Positions 12,521 through 27,300 of a stretch of 64,000 nucleotides of DNA are shown here, piece after piece. The translations under genes were made by a program, and so were the position numbers. Position 1 is the stretch's first letter, and each line of letters starts with the position of its first letter. A model generated the notes under the pieces. That model was not told the DNA's origin, ran no database searches, and saw only the letters and a list, made by a program, of their open reading frames with translations. Source of the DNA: Anthonomus grandis grandis (lineage: Eukaryota > Arthropoda > Insecta > Coleoptera > Curculionidae); the NCBI RefSeq assembly GCF_022605725.1, contig NC_065558.1:6386001-6450000 (forward strand), given 5' to 3'.

Positions 12521-14735
12521 GAGTTGTAACTTGTGCCAGTTTTTTATCATTTTTTTTTATATCCACCCTCTTTTGTGCTATTGCTCCTCTCTCACACTTT
12601 TCCTAGACTTCCTTGTACAATAAACTCCTAAATGGTATTTGTCAGGGTAGCAATTTAATTTGAGGGGCTTGAGGCGACAAGGTACATTTTACTGAAAATC
12701 CAGATTTCTTGAAAAAAAGTCACAAGCCATTTTTAAAGTAATTTATTAAAATCCAAATTATTTTCTTGTCTATGCTGAATATATTGGATATTTTCACTCC
12801 ACAACAAAGCGTTCAGACAATTTGTCTAAAAGTCATTTTTGTTCAAATAAGTATTATAGCAAACAGAGATTACTATGTAACTGATAGTGACCTTAAATGA
12901 CTACCTGAATCTAAAATAACGATAACCAAACAAAATTGTGTCTTAAAAAATCTCAAAAAGAATTTTTTGGGTGTCCAATAACCAATTTGTATAAAAACAG
13001 TAAAATTTAACTTAGGAGAAGCAGTTACCAGTTTAACAGTTACATCCAGTTATTGGAGAGAAACTTGTAAAAATAAAGAATTATAATTAATCAATAACAA
13101 TTTATTACTTTAATAACCCTTTAATTATACTTGGATTAAATGAAATTTGAATGGAGGGATGGGTAATAACAGGGAGGAAAAAGGAGAGTAAAGGTATGGG
13201 AAGTGAGGGTTAGAAAATGGGTACAAGGGAACCAATGGAAGGAGGGAGACTTACTATAGACTATAGAGACAGCTCAGGGGATCTTCTCAAAGGGAAGCCG
13301 ACTAGCACTAACCACTTTGGTAGAGTGGCGTGGATTCAACAAGAGATCAATAAAATATAAGCGCCACCTGTTTTATCCCAGATGGATAAGAAAATCCCGA
13401 TGACCAAGAAAACAGGAAATTACTAAAAGCACTATACCTATAAACCTGAAAGAAAATCTTACAAGGAAGAACAGAGAGTTTTAAGTGAATCTATACTAAA
13501 AGAAAAATTAATAATCAAACTTATTATTTTAAAAACAAGTTATGTTCCCTTCCTAAATATAGTGTTTATATCAAGACTAAAATCTTATATTATGTTGTTT
13601 GGGGCTAAAAGTTCGCGTGAGTACTTTCGAAATAGGCCTATTTATCCAGTTTACAAGATCTATACGGTCGATTTCAATAAAATAACTAATATGCACCTAG
13701 TTATTATGAAACTATTCAAAACAATGATGTGGTAGTAAAATCTAATAATGAGAGTGTACTACAGTAAAGCTAATGAATGTTGATGGGACTTTGGTTTACT
13801 GGTTAGGTTGTTTTACTGATTGCATGGTTCACTATACGTCACAAACATTGATCAAACCGGGCTCCAAAAGGGCTGCATGATTGCGATGGGGGACCTGGGT
13901 GGATCGGTTTAACAGTGAATGTCAATGTAGATGTTGTGGACGTTATTGGAGTAGATGAGTGGAGATTTCTACTTCTTATAATAGTGGATAAAGACCATAC
14001 CGGGGGATAAAAAAAAAGCCTGAAAGTGGAAGAATACCCAGATTGAGGAATCGCAAATAGAGTAAGTAGATATAAGCATTGATGGTTAAACTTAACGGTA
14101 TGCGTGAGTCTACTTATATAAAATTACATGTGTAATATGTAGATTATCATAAACCAAGATGCCAAAAGAAAATATTAGGACTTACCAATGGAATTGGCCT
14201 TTTCTCGGGAACACAAAACTGGGCACTTAAACAAAGAACCTTGAAAAAGTTGGGATTTAACTACACCACTTATAATCCTGCACTATTGCAGTATGGCCGC
14301 ATTTAGTATCCACAAACGAAAATACCCAAACGATGAGTTTTCAACTTTTCATTGGAGTAAAATCGGCAAAAATACCAAGAAACAACCTTCTTCAAACGCT
14401 TGTTCTTCAAGATTCCTAGAGGTCAAAGATTTTCGCGCCAGAAATGGTTTAAGTAGGGGTATAGGAGAATGAGCTGGGATCTTATTGGCTAGGATATGAC
14501 TTCTTAATGGTATGATTAATAATTTGAGTTTCATCATAAGGGTTGAAAATTATTGATATCAAAAATAGAATTAATACTGAAATGATAACTGTTTATTTTA
14601 TTAATTTTAGCACCAGAATAACTTAGAAATTGCCTCTTAAAGTTCTATAATCGAGCTATGCTTTCGCTACCATTTTAGATTCATTTTATTTTCTTATTCT
14701 TTATGTATCTGACGAAAATAAACTGTAACAAACTT
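12520..14735. other. Intergenic DNA, no gene recognised
   Basis: AT-rich, with a purine-rich patch at about 13,140-13,280. No exon, RNA gene or complete repeat was recognised. The 62-codon minus-strand frame at 14,349-14,537 has no similarity I can name. Confidence 0.5.
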
Positions 14736-14940
14736 GTTGCCATCTAAAAAGATTTAAATATTGGATTGTCCTTCCCGATCACCTGATTTGCACCCTATGG
14801 AGAATTTTTGGCCAATTTTGGAAAACCAAAAAACATTGGCCCAGTAAGAAATTCTTTTGAAAAATAACCGTTAAAGTACCATTCAAAAAGATTGATTTGA
14901 TAAAAACTATACAAAGCTTTCCATGCTGTGTATAAGTAAT
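14735..14940 (+). pseudogene. Tc1-like transposase fragment (third catalytic region)
   Basis: The plus strand reads LDCPSRSPDLHPMENFWPIL at about 14,761-14,820. This is the conserved W/C-P-x-x-SPDLxPIExxW region of Tc1 transposases that holds the third catalytic acidic residue. Stops lie just before and after and the rest of the protein is not recognisable, so this is a dead fragment. Confidence 0.6.
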
Positions 14941-16880
14941 TAAAAATAAAGAATATTACAAATTATAATTAATTTTCTGTAACCTGAGAGTAAATTATTA
15001 AATAAATATTTTTTTCTTTTAAGGCAATTATTTTATGCAATAAAAACATTTTTCATCGACACTACCCTTACACCCCCCACCCACCCCAAAAAACTTATCA
15101 GTAAAAAATTCTTCTGCAAAATCCCTGTTTTTAAACATGATCCGTATGGACCAGAGAAATTCTTGTTTTATTTTATACATTAGATTTTTTTCATACTATA
15201 AATGTTAATGTAATTTTGACTGAACGTTTAAAATTTTAATTGGTAGATAAGCTTCTTAAAATAAGCCTATAGAAACATTTTGACACCCTGCATGTTACAA
15301 ATTTAAAAAAACTAGACTAGTTTAAAGTCTTTCTTGAAAAAATGACTAAAATCCATTCATAGAAAGTCAAGATAATAGAATTCTTATTCCAGGAGTGCCT
15401 ATAAGAAACAAAATAATTTGTCTTTTATTTCCAAGCAACACGTCATATAATATTATCGTTAAATATAGATTTATTTAATGATTTTTAGTGAATTTTTGGT
15501 TATGGTATATGATTTACATATCTAGTTTTTAAACTCGATTACTACACATCAAATATTTGATTAAATTCTTCTAAAAAATCACTGCTATTTTTATACTAAT
15601 AAATTTTTGTTCATCAAGTCTTTATACCAGAAAAGAAATTGAACAAACATTATTAGCAGAAGCCATTAGTATTGAAGTTATAATTGAAGTAAATAAAGTT
15701 GACCTGTCAATGGTGCAAGTATCAACAACTAACATATAAAAAGAGAACATTTCTTTACGTAGGAGTTAAATACGAAATGTTTGATTATGACAAAAAAATG
15801 TTAGAAATCCTCGAAAGTTATATGTTTATGTAACTGTTTTTACATCGGTTAGTGCAGGAAGTTAGAACTCATATATAGTTTATAGTTATTACATTTATAA
15901 CTTTAATTAAAATTTATTTCAGAACAATTTATAATAACCCAAAGAATTCTACTGTTCAGGCAAAACTAGAGTGTTGGCAATAAGGGATGAAAACCATCCA
16001 TACATTCTGAGTATGGTAAAAGTCTGAGAGAGAAAGGTTTAGATTGAAAATCTATGTGTCCAATAAAATTTATAGAAAGTTTAAAGAAAGTTGATAAAAA
16101 AATTGAGACAAAATTGAAGAAAGAGAACTATTTCAGTTACTGGTAAAGGTAGTGAAATAAGCGTAGATGAAAGTATTTAAAAAATATCATAATATATGTA
16201 ATGATTTTTTTCGTTCTTAGTATTGTATACTTAGACTTTAATTTTTTTTAAATATTTGGCTATTTTTTCATTATTTTTACAAGAAATTTAAAACATATTA
16301 TAAATAATTAGTATAATTACTAATATCATCGAATTAAATTCCTATTTATTCGAATATATTCTTTTTGTTCTCTTTTGATAAGAAAATTATTTAATATTTT
16401 TATGACACTCCGATATACAAGTCCATTAAGAATGAAATAAGTCTATATAGATGTTGTCAATTTTACAGTGTTTTTTACAAAAGAAGTAACTCTGCTAAAA
16501 GATTTCTATGTTAGCACTTCTAGGACACAATAAATAATACAGGAATAAAATATATAGGATTATTCACTTGAAATAAGAAAGCGAATGTCTTGTCATCTAC
16601 TTAGTACCTGGCACCATCAGAGCTACTTTCAAAATATTTTAGACAAGTTCTTATCATATTAGTAAACGGTCAAATTTTCATGATTTTGATACTAATCCAT
16701 CATTTTGAATAGAACAAAAATACATACACGTACCAACCTAAATATGAAACCGTGATATCCTATTAACAAGGGAAACGTGTCTAAATTCTATTACAGTTTC
16801 ATCGACAAAATGCTCCTTATCTATTATAGATTCATTATATATATATATTATAGCAACACTGTGCTTTCTATAGGTAGGAT
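14940..16880. other. AT-rich intergenic DNA, nothing recognised
   Basis: No gene or repeat boundary was identified between the Tc1 fragment and the LINE copy. A (TA)n run lies near 16,838-16,851. Confidence 0.5.
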
Positions 16881-17990
16881 ATTTTGGAGTCTATACAACA
16901 TTGCCGATCTGCGTTTGTGCTCCCTATGAAACGTATATATAAGAACACAGATTGTAAAGATAAATAACTTTCCAGTGACTTCTGGGGTTCCTCAGGGTGC
17001 CCCTTTTTTATTTAACCTTTTTATTAATAATGTTGTTCATTTTTTTGATTATTGTAATGTGTTACTTTTTTCTGATGATGTTAAGATTTTTAAGACAGTA
17101 ACTTGGCACATCATGAACTTTGTTCTGATCTTCACAAATTTGAATTATGGTGCAAGAACAATAGAATGGTCCTAAATGCTAAAAAATGCAAATATATTGA
17201 ATTTCCCAGGAGTTTTAGTACACCATTCCATCAGTACCATCTAATGGGTTCACTTATTGAGAAGGTATCAGAGATACGTGATCTTGGGGTGCTTTTTGAT
17301 TGCAGACTAACTTTTTCAAAAAATATTGAAAACTTGTGTAATAAGGCTTACAAAATGTTGGGTTTTATTAAGAGGCACACTCATGATTTCAGCAGTATTG
17401 ATTCCATCAAACAAGCGATAAGATACAATGATGCGATCAATTCATAAGATAAATTGCTTACAAGCTTAATATTCCTTGTATTGATATTAATTACAATGAA
17501 ATGTATAGATTGCTGAACATTCAAAAGTTAACGTAACTCGACGTAAATACTGCAATATTGTCACAACATACAAGATTCTTAACAATGTATTACAGTCTCC
17601 TGTATTACATTCTTGAGTCAGCTGTGTCAGCTTAATTTAAATATTCCTCCTACTACAGTGCTCAGACAGACAAGATTATTCTACCTTGAACAACATCGTA
17701 CACTGTATGGTGAAAACTGTGCAATGGATAGAATGATGATTAACTCGAATAGTGTCAGTATAGATTTGTTTTAATGTTCTCTGAGTTCACTTCAACGATT
17801 TTTAAAATCTGCTTCGGTGCAATATAATTTTATATCTTGACTTTGCTTAAAGTGTGTCTTCTTTTCTATTGTAGTTACTCTGTTTTAAACTATTGTTGTC
17901 CTTATATTTTATTAAATATTTTTTATACTTACTATATTAATTTTGTAAATTGGTTAATTACGGTAATATACTGAATTGAATTGAAAACAT
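16880..17990 (+). mobile_element. 5'-truncated LINE (jockey-like) reverse transcriptase fragment
   Basis: The plus strand encodes RTQIVKINNFPVTSGVPQGA (RT motif B region) at about 16,942-17,000, then LLFSDDVKIF, a variant of the catalytic YADD box. After a frame change near 17,100 it continues with LHKFELWCKNNRMVLNAKKC and IRDLGVLFDCRLTF through 17,447. Later parts are broken by stops. The 3' end is AT-rich near 17,990. The first two thirds of the element are absent, as in most 5'-truncated LINE copies. Confidence 0.8.
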
Positions 17991-18227
17991 ATAATGTCTA
18001 AAAAAAATTATGTGTTTTATATATTTTGTGATATCCCAGTTACAAAATTTGGACACCTGGGAATTTTTCTTCTTTTTTAGAGCTAGATTTATAAGTGTAT
18101 TTTATTCCTTGTTACTATTGCCATCCTTTCTGCTCGTAATTACATTTATACGCTATGTAAAATGCGTTTGTTGTAAATAAATAAATAAAATAAATTATAT
18201 TAAAAAATATATATAAATTGTTTACAG

Positions 18228-18386
18228 GCATACGCCCTCCCTTTCGCCTGGCATGTCTTGCCGGGCCTCGTACAACAGTGGCGGAGGCCACGGGGATTGG
18301 GACATTAACGACAGTGCCGTACCGAGGATACACGACTTCGATCCGTTTTCCGAATGGGCGGACGGACATTGTCGCCTTGTTTATAG
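18228..18386 (+). CDS. gcm: gcm coding exon 1 (start of GCM domain)
   Basis: Acceptor TTTACAG precedes 18,228 and donor GTAAGC follows 18,386. The frame reading MSCRASYNSGGGHGDW leads into the conserved start of the GCM domain and ends at CRLVY plus two bases of a split codon. The overlapping longer open frame on the same strand is a shadow. Confidence 0.9.
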
Positions 18387-21300
18387 GTAAGCAAGGTTAT
18401 TTGTTTAATTTTTTTAAAACGAAGACTTTATTATAAAATATATTACTCTGAGTGACTTTATAGTTATAAGGATTATGTTTATAAAATTATTTTATTACAC
18501 TCTTTAAAATATTATTGATAAAGTATTTATAAAATTAATTGTTTAAAAAGGTATATATAATTTTTTGAAGACTAACCTCTAAATTTCAACAACAAGAAAC
18601 AACAAGAAAAACATGGTATCTATAATTTTTTTACAAAAACCAGAATACCGAGAAACCGATCACATACAAAAAATAGAAAAACAAAAATTTTCAATTTACA
18701 AACATTAATAATATAAGATATGGAACAGATGTACATAATGTTAATATCCGTAGATTAAACCTTCTAACAATATTTGTTCGTGGAACTGAAACATTTAAAG
18801 AATCATTTGCCCATGTCATATACATAAATATAAGTTTTGGATTTCTCCTTGTCAGTCTCTAGTTGTAAAAAAAGAATTAAAGATATGTTGCTTCTAAACA
18901 CCTGAAGTATATCTTGCTGAATTATCTGTCTTTTTTAAAGTTTAAATTCTCTCTTCTCTTTTCTGCTCTTCCCTGTGTTCGACCATTCTTACTATACCAT
19001 TATATGATTATAAATCCATTTTTTAGTTTAACCCTGCTCTTATTATAAGATTTTATAAAAATATTCGTAGTTACCACAATAATTTTTCTCACACTTTCTC
19101 AGCTCTGGCAGCTGCTTCATCCGAAGCAAGCTGATGCAGCCTTTTATTTTATTATAGATTTTAAGGTGAAATGTATAAGTATTGTAATATTTTTATATAA
19201 AATAAAGAAACCGTTTATTATTATTCTTATTATTATTATTAATTATTCAACCCTCCGGTATATTTAAAAATGAAATTAAATGTTCGTTTGAAGGGCCGAC
19301 AACGAGGAAGCGAAGAGACACTCTTCGGGTTGGGCGATGCGTAACACGAACAACCATAACGTCCACATATTGAAGAAGAGCTGCTTGGGGGTGCTGGTGT
19401 GCTCGTTGAGGTGCACCCTACCTAATGGGGAAAAGGTGCATCTCAGGCCTGCGATCTGTGATAAAGCCAGGAAAAAGCAACAGGGTGAGTTAGAAGAGGA
19501 TTTGTTTAAAACTTTAAGGGTTTTCAGAAGCTATTATTAGCCAGGTAAACGTGGTATAAGCAGTAAAAAACTTGAATCTTTTTTGATCTATACGACGTTG
19601 TTCGCCATGGCAGTCTTATTCATACTGGTTGACGAACTTGTCACTTATTTTTTACTCACAAAAATAGCCTCCTGTTTAATTAACCTATAAGTATTATTAG
19701 TACCTACCTACCAACAAAACATAGTAGGTCAGTCCCAAGATCTCATTAAAACGATTTTTAGGAATGAAGTCTAATTTTTTTTATTAATAAAAAATAAATA
19801 AATTGTAATAGATTCACGTTAAATTATGTTTCAAAGAAATACTGCTATTTGCACAGGGTCTTTCCCCATATATTAACCCCCTCTACAGGGGTTAGGTGAA
19901 AATTCCGAAAAGAAAAAATTATACAAACATTTTGAACTTTTACTTAGAATTTTTGAATCCGATGTCAATTTTTTTTTCTCTTTTAGAAATGTCAAATTTT
20001 GGGAGTTTAGTTTTTTTGATTGAACATCCTGTATAAAACTTCATAGTTAAAAAAAGAGGAATCTTCTGATTTCAAAGATATTTGGTTTGCCTAATTTTAA
20101 TTAAACCGTTTTGGAAATATCGGGCTCCAAATTTTAAAAAAATAATAAATATTGAAAATCTTGGTAGACGGTGCATTGTTATTGTTTGATATTTACTAGG
20201 AAACACATAATTTTATTATAAACTATATTAACCAAAATCATAGACAATTTATAATTAATACGATACAAAAAATTGAACAAGAGTATATAAATTGTATCTA
20301 ATAATGGTCATATAGAGCAATCATAATTATTGGGATTTAATTTAAAATTAAACAACTATTAAAACAATTTATTTTTGTCAAAAAAAACACTAAATATCGC
20401 TTAATAAATAATAAATGTTATCGGCAATAATTTCTTATGAATTATTTGTTTTCTAATAAACATCAAATACTAACGATGGACAGCCTACCAAGATCTTCAA
20501 TATGTAATTTTTTTAAAGTTTGGAGCCCGATATTTCCAGAACGGTTTAATTAAAAGTGGTTAAACTATATACAATACTTGAAATCAGAAAATTCGGCTCT
20601 TTTAAACTATGAGGTGATATATATAGAGTGTTCCATAAGAAAAAACTAACCACCTGTCCAAATTTCACATTTCTAAAAGAAAAAAAATTTGACATCGGAT
20701 TCGAAAATTTAAAGTTTTGTACAATTTGTACAATTTTTTTAAATTTTTACCTAACCTTTGTAGAGGGAGGGTCAATCTATGGGGAAAGACCCTGTGCATA
20801 CCAAGATAACACCAAACATTTCAAAACATGCCATTTTGGTACCATTTATGTCGGAATGTTTTCGACATAAATGGCACATTGCATCGATAGTTCTAAAGAA
20901 TCATATTACTATAGTTGAATGATTTGTTCATTATTTTTCAGAAACATTTGTAGGTTTTTAAAATATCGTTATAATAGTTTAAGGCTCCTTCATAATAATT
21001 CAATATAATTTTCAAAAAATTATAATAGAATATTGTATTACCTTGAATAAGAAATTACTTACACCATCTTGTTTCAGTAATTAATATAAAAAATGTTTTA
21101 TAACCAAAATAAATTTAAAATAGAAGTACATAAATTACGTACAAAATTTCTTGTGTATATCGATTTCGTATTTCTGTATATCGGTTAATTAATTACCGAA
21201 TTATTAATTATTTTCTATTTACTTTTTAATTGATTACAAACCAAAACATCCCAAATTTAAATTGGTAGCAGTAAAAACCATCAAATGTCAACAGCTTTGT

Positions 21301-24300
21301 TTACTAAAAAGGGTTTACTAAAAACCCCTGCGTTGCAAATTTGCGAGATATTTTTGTCTTTATAAAATTCCTTCAAATAAAAAAATACAACTAAACTGTA
21401 AATTAAAGAAGTTTTAGTTTCGCTTGTCTGTTCTGTACATTGCAGTTCAGTACCTTTTAAGCCTATAAAATAATTGAATCCTCATAAAAGGAAAAACCAA
21501 TAATAACTCAAAAAGATATAGGTATAAAGGCTAAACTGAAAAATCAAGGTGTTAAATAATCACAACACCAGTTAGATAATATTAACAGGATTACTGGTGC
21601 CAACCCTTTTTACCCTGTCTAAGTCGAGTTATTAATAATTAAGATAATTAGAAAATTTGCTTTCAATTAGGTTGATCAATAATATTCTTTCTTTACCAAA
21701 TATACCTACTAACAAGTACAATTTTCTTAAATTTTAGGAACTATAAAGATGATACACAAATTCATATAAATACTTCTATTGATATAATTCCCACAGTGAC
21801 AGAAGGTGTACCATAATATATGTGAATAGCAATCTACAAAAAACAAACATATAAGTGAAAAATGTTGGTTGGTGTTGTCTGTTTTAAATGTCTATTCATG
21901 TTATATCATACGGCAACTAACAACTTAATGGTTTTCAAATAAACCACAACACTACTAGCTTTACTTCAGGTATCTGATGACATTTTTAAGGCTTGGGATG
22001 CAAACTGCCTTATTTTTTTGGATTTTCGTAAAGCGTTTGATACCATAGAACAGCAACTTCTATATATATTATTTAAATTAAAATGCCGCTCTACGATTCT
22101 TTAAACGTCAACTTATTATAATAGAAAACAAACTATGGTATACAATGACTTAAAATCATAATACTTTCATAGATCATAGACTCTTCCTTAATGAAAGCAA
22201 AAATCATTAATTTTGTTTGGTATGTTATTTCTTAGGCCCAACAGAGAGTTGCAAGAATTTGGGTCTTTATACCGATTAAGATTCTCGAGTCATATATCAT
22301 CAGTTATACAGAAAACTTTTGGAAAACTTAGATTATTGTATATGCATGGAGAGGCCTTTGTACTCAACTCATTAGTACTATCCCATTTGAATTACTGTAC
22401 TATTCTCTATATGCCTTGTTTAACTCAGCATGATCATTTGTCTCTGAAGGAAATTCAGAATGCTTGCCTGAGGTTTAGTTATGGTGTTCGTAAGTTTGAT
22501 TGGCATTTGGTATCGCCACATCTAAAAGAATCTGGCTAGCTTGCTATAAGAGAAAGATATCAGTTACATATTTTTTTGTTTATTGTTAAACTTTTTTTTT
22601 AAAGTCCCTAATAATTAATGTTAAAAGAAGTGACGTAGTCGCTGCCAAAAAACATTTTTGGTACATCTGTGCGAAAATACCCGTCATTGTTAGAATGTTT
22701 CTATTGTCGCGAGAGGATGTTTCTTCTGTGTTATTAGGGCACATAAGATCATTTAAACACCCAGACTATGCCGCTCAGACCATAGAAAGTTAATAAAAGA
22801 AAGAAAGATGATATTAAATGCACTGTGACCCAAACTTAATTGAGTTTAATAATAACCTATTAAGTGTAGCACACATGATGAAAATAATCGCATAATAATA
22901 TCACCCTGTAGATTTTATCCCAAATCGCTCAAGTATATACGGATGGACCCAATTTATAACTTATACGTTTCTCTTAAAGGTAAACCATGTCCAAACCGTC
23001 AATGTACCGGCCGTTTAGAAATCCTGGCGTGCAGAGGACACTGCGGTTATCCAGTTACTCACTTCTGGAGACACACCGAACATGCGATTTTCTTCCAAGC
23101 GAAGGGGATCCACGACCACCCGCGCCCCGAAGCGAAAAGCACCAGCGAAGCCCGACGGTCCCTCGGCAGTGGCAGGAGGGTGCGTGGATTAGCGGTACTC
23201 CTCGCCAAAGAATCCTTAGGAAATAAGGTAATTATCAACTAAAAATTATAAAAAAAAAAAAAATCCCCATATCTTCTCCTTTGTTTCCCAGTACGGTATC
23301 GCACGAAGCATCTCATCGCTTTCCGCGTTCGATTCGTATCGCCGATTATAATACGCGAACCGTTTTGATATTTCAAAAAGGAAAAATCGCAACTTAATCA
23401 GAATTCAGGACTTATCCGATTATTGCATCAATCGTATTGTTAGTTGTTGCCCCGCCTTAAGCCGTATCTTTCTCTCTCCGAGAAATTCCCCGGCTCTGTT
23501 ATTACTTGAATACATATTGTAATTATCGTGGTCGGAGGTATCTCTTTTACCATTGCGAGGAGTAATGTGATAAATGAACCATCGATGTTTTTTTTTAGTT
23601 TATTTAAATATTTTTACTTCCCGAATAAATTGTCATTCAATAATTGCATATTGAAATAAAACCTTCTTCTTTTTTACAGCTAATGTCACTGAGAGAACCA
23701 AAACGGTCCTGCAAAGAAGTACTAAAAGCCAGTAACACCCCTCTAGTCACCTCACAAGAAAAAGGTACTATAATTATTAAATATAATATTACATATTACA
23801 CATATTAGTAGCTCTCTTGAACATGGGCATTTCACTTACCTCTGGAAACAATTCCTCGTCAGTTTATCGCCTAAAAAACCTGATGCTGCCAGTTTTACTG
23901 ATTTCAGATCTTTTAAGATACAATCAAAGATTTATGTTTTAAGAATTACGTTTTATGAATAAACAAGTGTCTTGTTTTGAAACAACACACAACTCAAATT
24001 TACGTTTTTAAGATTTTAAAAAACCGATTTGTTGAATTTTTTGATTTAGGTTTTAGAATTCCACCAACGAGAACATCGTCATTTGACATATGACTTTTTT
24101 GGGGCCCTAAAACTCTAATGTCGATAATTAAAAGGTTTAGGTTTATTAAAATGAAGGAGTATAATTATTTTAGATATAATTACTCTGCTTCTTCCCCCCA
24201 ATTTTCTAATATTTCATGCCATTGAATAATTCAGAATGTATAAATTCAGATCAACTAATATTAATTCAGTTAGTAAGAGAATATCTCTTCTTATATCAGA

Positions 24301-27300
24301 AAGAGAATCGGGATCTTAAGGATTCTTTAAAAAATATATGCCTGGAAATAAATTGCCAGTTTAATGAATTTACATGGTAATAGTTGTCTGCCTTTACTTC
24401 TCTGAGAGTGATTTATTGTTTCACTTACCTATTTGTGTTTTTTTTGTTTAAGTTAGAATATTGCAATAGGTGGGGAAGTCTTCGCCAGTATTTCATAAAA
24501 AAAAGGAGATAACAACTGGTGCGGTTATTTTAAAGAGAAAAAGAAATCAATTAATATACTATTCTTTGCATAGCATATTATTGAAATACCATATAATTTT
24601 AATTTTTTCGTGTTTTTTTTTGTAGTAAAAAAGTTACTACAAAAAAAAACTACTTTAACTACTTGAAACAAAAGTGACTATTCCAGGCAGTCGAAATTTC
24701 TTCCAAGCAATTCCCTGGAAGACATTGATGCCTTCAACTACCTGAAAGTGCCCAAAAATGACTCTTAAAACTTTCAATTATCTGAATGTATCAAAAAATT
24801 ACTTTCATTACTTCAAAATTGCCTTAAATGCATTGAAAAGTTGCTTTAACTACTTGACACTCAAGTGACTATTCCAGGCAGTTGAAACTTTTTCCAGGCA
24901 ATTCCCGGGAAAACATTGATGCTTTCAACTACCTGAAAGTGGCGGACAATGACTCTTAAAACTTTCAATTATCTGAATGTATCAAAAAATTACTTCCATT
25001 ACTTCAAAATTGCCTCAAATGCCTTGAAAAGTTGCTTTAACTACTTGACACTCAAGTGACTATTCCAGGCAGTTGAAACTTTCTCCAGGTAATTCACTGG
25101 AAGACATTGATGCTTTAAACTACCTGAAAGTGCCCAAAAATGACTCGTAAAAGTGTCAATTGTCTGGACGTATCAAAAAATTACTTTCATTACTTCAAAA
25201 TTGCCTTAAATGCCTTGAAAAGTTGCTTTAACTACTTGAAACTCAAGTGATTATTCCAGGCAGTTGAAACATCCTCCAGGTAATTCCCTGGAAGACATTG
25301 ATGCTTTCAACTGCCTGAAAATTACTCTTAAAAGTGTTAGTTGTCTGGACGTATCAAAAAATTACTTTCATTACGTCAAAATTGCCTTAAATGCCTTGAA
25401 GAGTTGCTTTAACTACTTGAAACTCGAGTGACTATTCCAGGCAGTTGAAACTTCCTCCAGGCAATTCCCTGGAACATATTGATGCCTTTAACTACCTGAA
25501 AGTGCTGAAAAATGACTCTTAAAAGTTTTAGTTGTCTGGACCTATCAAAAAATTACTTTCATAACTTCAAAATTGCCTCAAATAGTTGCTTTAACTAGTT
25601 GATACTCAAGTGACTATTCCAAGCAGTTGAAACTTTTTTCAGGCAATTCCCTGGAAGACATTGATGCTTTCAACTACCTGAAAGTGTCCAAAAATGACTC
25701 TTAAAAGTGTCAATTGTCTGGACGTATCAAAAAATGACTTTCATTACTTCAAAATTGCCTCAAATGCCTTGAAAAGTTGCTGTAACTACCTAAAACTCAA
25801 GTGACTATTCCAGGCAGTTAAAACTTTTTCAAGGAAATTCCCTGGAAGACACTGATGCTTTCAACTGCCTGAAAGTGCCAGAAAATGACTCTTAAAAGTG
25901 TCAATTGTCTGAACGTATCAAAAAATTACTTCCATTACTTCAAAATCGCCTCAAATGCCTTGAAAAGTTGCTTTAACTACTTGACACTCAAGTGACTATT
26001 CCGGGCAGTTGAAACTTCCAATTGAGATAAAATATTGTAACTATTGATAAATTATGTATTTTTTAACATTTGTTCTTATATAAAACACCAATATACTAAC
26101 ACATAAATAAATAGTACAAAATAGGAATAAATACAATTAATAGTAGCTCCACCAGGCTTAGGTATTAGTTTGGAGGCCATGTACTCCAGTCAAACCCCAA
26201 GAATTCTTTTATGTTATATGGACTTATGTGAAGCAAGATTTTTTTTATTGTGAATTTAAATTTATTAGAGGATAAACTTTTTATTTCATCTGGCAGGCAA
26301 ATTTCTTTAAATTAAAATGAGTCTATGTTGGGGAATCACAGCTTGATTTCTGTTTCTTTGTATAATGAATATTTATTGATTGGTGAGTAAACATGGTAGC
26401 AATATTACGTTTTACACATTGGAGTGCTTATTATATGTATGTTGTAGGGAAGGTTAATATTTGTAAATTTTTAAAGTGTGGTCGACCTGAGTCCGTATAT
26501 TTAGAACTTGTTAGGATTCTTGTAGCTTTTTTTGTTGTATAAATATGGAATGCCAGTGTATACATTGAGCCCATCCCAAGACACTATACATCATTAGACT
26601 CTGGAACATGCCCACGTACGCAGTTCTACCAATGTCTGTTGTTGTGTATAGCATTTATTTTTCTTAGTAAGAAGTTGACACTTGTTATTTAATGATAATA
26701 TATGCGGTTTAAAAGAGAACTCCTTATCCAATATAATTCCTAAAAATGTTGTTTCGTTTTCATTACTTGATACTTGTTTTTTTAAAGAAAATTGTTCTGT
26801 TAAGAGATAAAGAATTTGAGTCAAAACAATTTTTCCACATGGATGCTTTGTTGTGAATTTCGCTTAAAATGGATGCATTTTCCAGACTCTAGACAGAATC
26901 GAAAATCTTTGACTTGATGATGAATAAAATTGGTCCAAGTATCGACCCTGATAGTACCGTTTTTGTTGTTGACTGTAATCCATTTGTTTCCGTCAGTTGT
27001 TGTCTTTTATAGAGTTATGATTCCAGAAGGTTGTAGGGAGCTCCCCTGACCCCATAAGCCTCGATTTATCAAGTAGTAGTAAGTGTGTCAACTTAAAATA
27101 TAAAAAGTGACCTATAAAAATGCGTGTACCCTATAATGTACGTATGTAATTATTTTTACAGATTCACCAAAGCAGCATTTCTAACAAAAACATTTTTAAT
27201 TCCAGGTTACTGTTCTTGCCCGCCATTTGAATGCATTTGCAACTACCAACCCTCTATACCCCAATCAATGCAACAATTTCCCACCTCTCCCCAGTCCTAC

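Noticed and set aside
18115..18436. ORFs of 84 (-) and 72 (+) codons over gcm exon 1
   Set aside because: They are other-frame shadows of the exon 18,228-18,386, whose true frame matches the GCM domain.
24640..26022. CRISPR-like regular repeats
   Set aside because: Whole units of 181-191 bp repeat without unique spacers, in an insect intron; this is a satellite array.
27124..27205. gcm last exon starting at the ATG-like frame start 27,124
   Set aside because: The first residues are intron sequence; the TTCCAG acceptor at 27,205 gives the phase needed by exon 4.
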